Source: Dicyema japonicum (taxonomy: Eukaryota > Dicyemida > Rhombozoa > Dicyemidae). From it: 64,000 bases of DNA. Made by a program: the position numbers and the translations under genes. Location of the stretch: assembly GCA_011109175.1 (NCBI GenBank), contig RDEW01000097.1, positions 5,390 through 69,389 on the forward strand, in the 5' to 3' direction. The notes under the pieces were generated by a model that saw only the letters and a list, made by a program, of their open reading frames with translations, was not told where the DNA came from and made no database searches. This document shows, piece after piece, positions 63,425-64,000 of the stretch; within the stretch, counting starts at the first letter, position 1, and each line of letters begins with the position of its first letter.

Positions 63425-64000
63425 TGAGGGTGAGATGTAGTGTACCCTCAATTACGAAAAACTGCATAGTAGTTTATAGTTGGAACCTTTTCTCATAGAA
63501 TGAAGAAAATCAGATGAGTTCTGAAATTATTCATTACTTATGTCATATGAGACTAGGAGTTATTATTTTCACTAACTCAGATTTAAAAAAATACTTGAAC
63601 GAGTTTACTCAAATTAATATACGAATATCTTCCTTTGTTGGCATACAAGTTTATTTTCGTCCTTAAACTCAACATCTACACATCTCTATTCTCTTACTCA
63701 CTAATTCGATGATGGTTTGAATAACTTTTAACGTTTCTAACATACTAAATTGTATCAATTCACCTGACCAAAGCATTTGACTGAACGTCAAGAAGGGTTT
63801 TTAGTAACAAATTTTATTTTGTGTGAGGATCTTTTTTACTCTGATTGTTTCTTAATGTAAAGTTGAATTGTCCATTTTTGAGGTTCGTGGTCTATGAATC
63901 CATCGACTATAATTAGAAATTGAGGAATATTAAAAGTCCAACGACTAATGAGTTTTAGCACCATACAAGCGAAGTTTTTTATGATATATAAGTGGATAAT
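63425..64000. other. No gene recognised
   Basis: AT-rich to the window edge. Confidence 0.35.

Overview
ORGANISM. The window is AT-rich eukaryotic nuclear DNA, mostly occupied by decayed transposable elements. Its most telling trait is intron size. A recognisable Polo-like kinase copy (48961-50810, +) contains six GT...AG introns of only 21-25 nt. At least four other gene-like loci on both strands resolve into good reading frames only when introns of about 20-48 nt are removed. Introns this short in an animal-type gene set are what is reported for dicyemid mesozoans (parasites of cephalopod kidneys). I therefore infer a dicyemid or similarly reduced metazoan; this is an inference from intron length and repeat content, not a proof. 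The genetic code looks standard.

HOST GENES. No large intact host gene is visible. The best small ones are a 7-exon gene of about 256 codons at 8576-9537 (-), a 6-exon gene of about 150 codons at 13999-14627 (-), the 3' end of a gene at 26815-27138 (-), coding exons at 59732-60542 (+), and a possible small secreted peptide at 63269-63420 (+). Most lack long ATG-initiated ORFs because micro-introns break them up. The Polo-like kinase copy is a pseudogene that kept its introns, so it arose by DNA duplication rather than retroposition. A tRNA-Lys(CUU) gene or pseudogene lies at 46733-46804, and an 18S rRNA 3'-end fragment at 11205-11372.

MOBILE DNA. (1) A PHD-finger plus reverse transcriptase element (22692-24262, -) and at least ten 5'-truncated 3' ends of the same wider family. 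(2) Jockey-like LINEs with a conserved C-terminal tail, more than ten copies, plus their Gag-like ORF1 pieces. (3) hAT elements: a ZBED/SCAND3-like transposase (5160-6820), three internally deleted derivatives of it (9704, 40780 and 43307), a CGGBP1-like hAT (3240-4545), and another with an 8-bp target duplication (51418-53371). (4) A pogo/Tigger element (32698-34132), a Tc1/mariner fragment, and a pair of elements sharing long inverted termini, one coding for a KRBA2-type integrase. (5) A tRNA-derived SINE of about 300 bp, one copy with a perfect 11-bp target duplication.

LAYOUT. 1-8 kb: LINE and hAT remnants. 8-11 kb: 7-exon gene plus deleted hAT, duplicated at 42-46 kb, where the copy has lost its last exons and gained a LINE. 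11-15 kb: rDNA fragment and the 6-exon gene. 15-29 kb: dense LINE territory with the PHD-RT element. 29-42 kb: SINEs, a Tigger element and LINE tails. 46-51 kb: tRNA, SINE and Polo kinase pseudogene. 51-64 kb: nested hAT/LINE, Gag fragments, the third gene cluster and a second inverted-terminus element.
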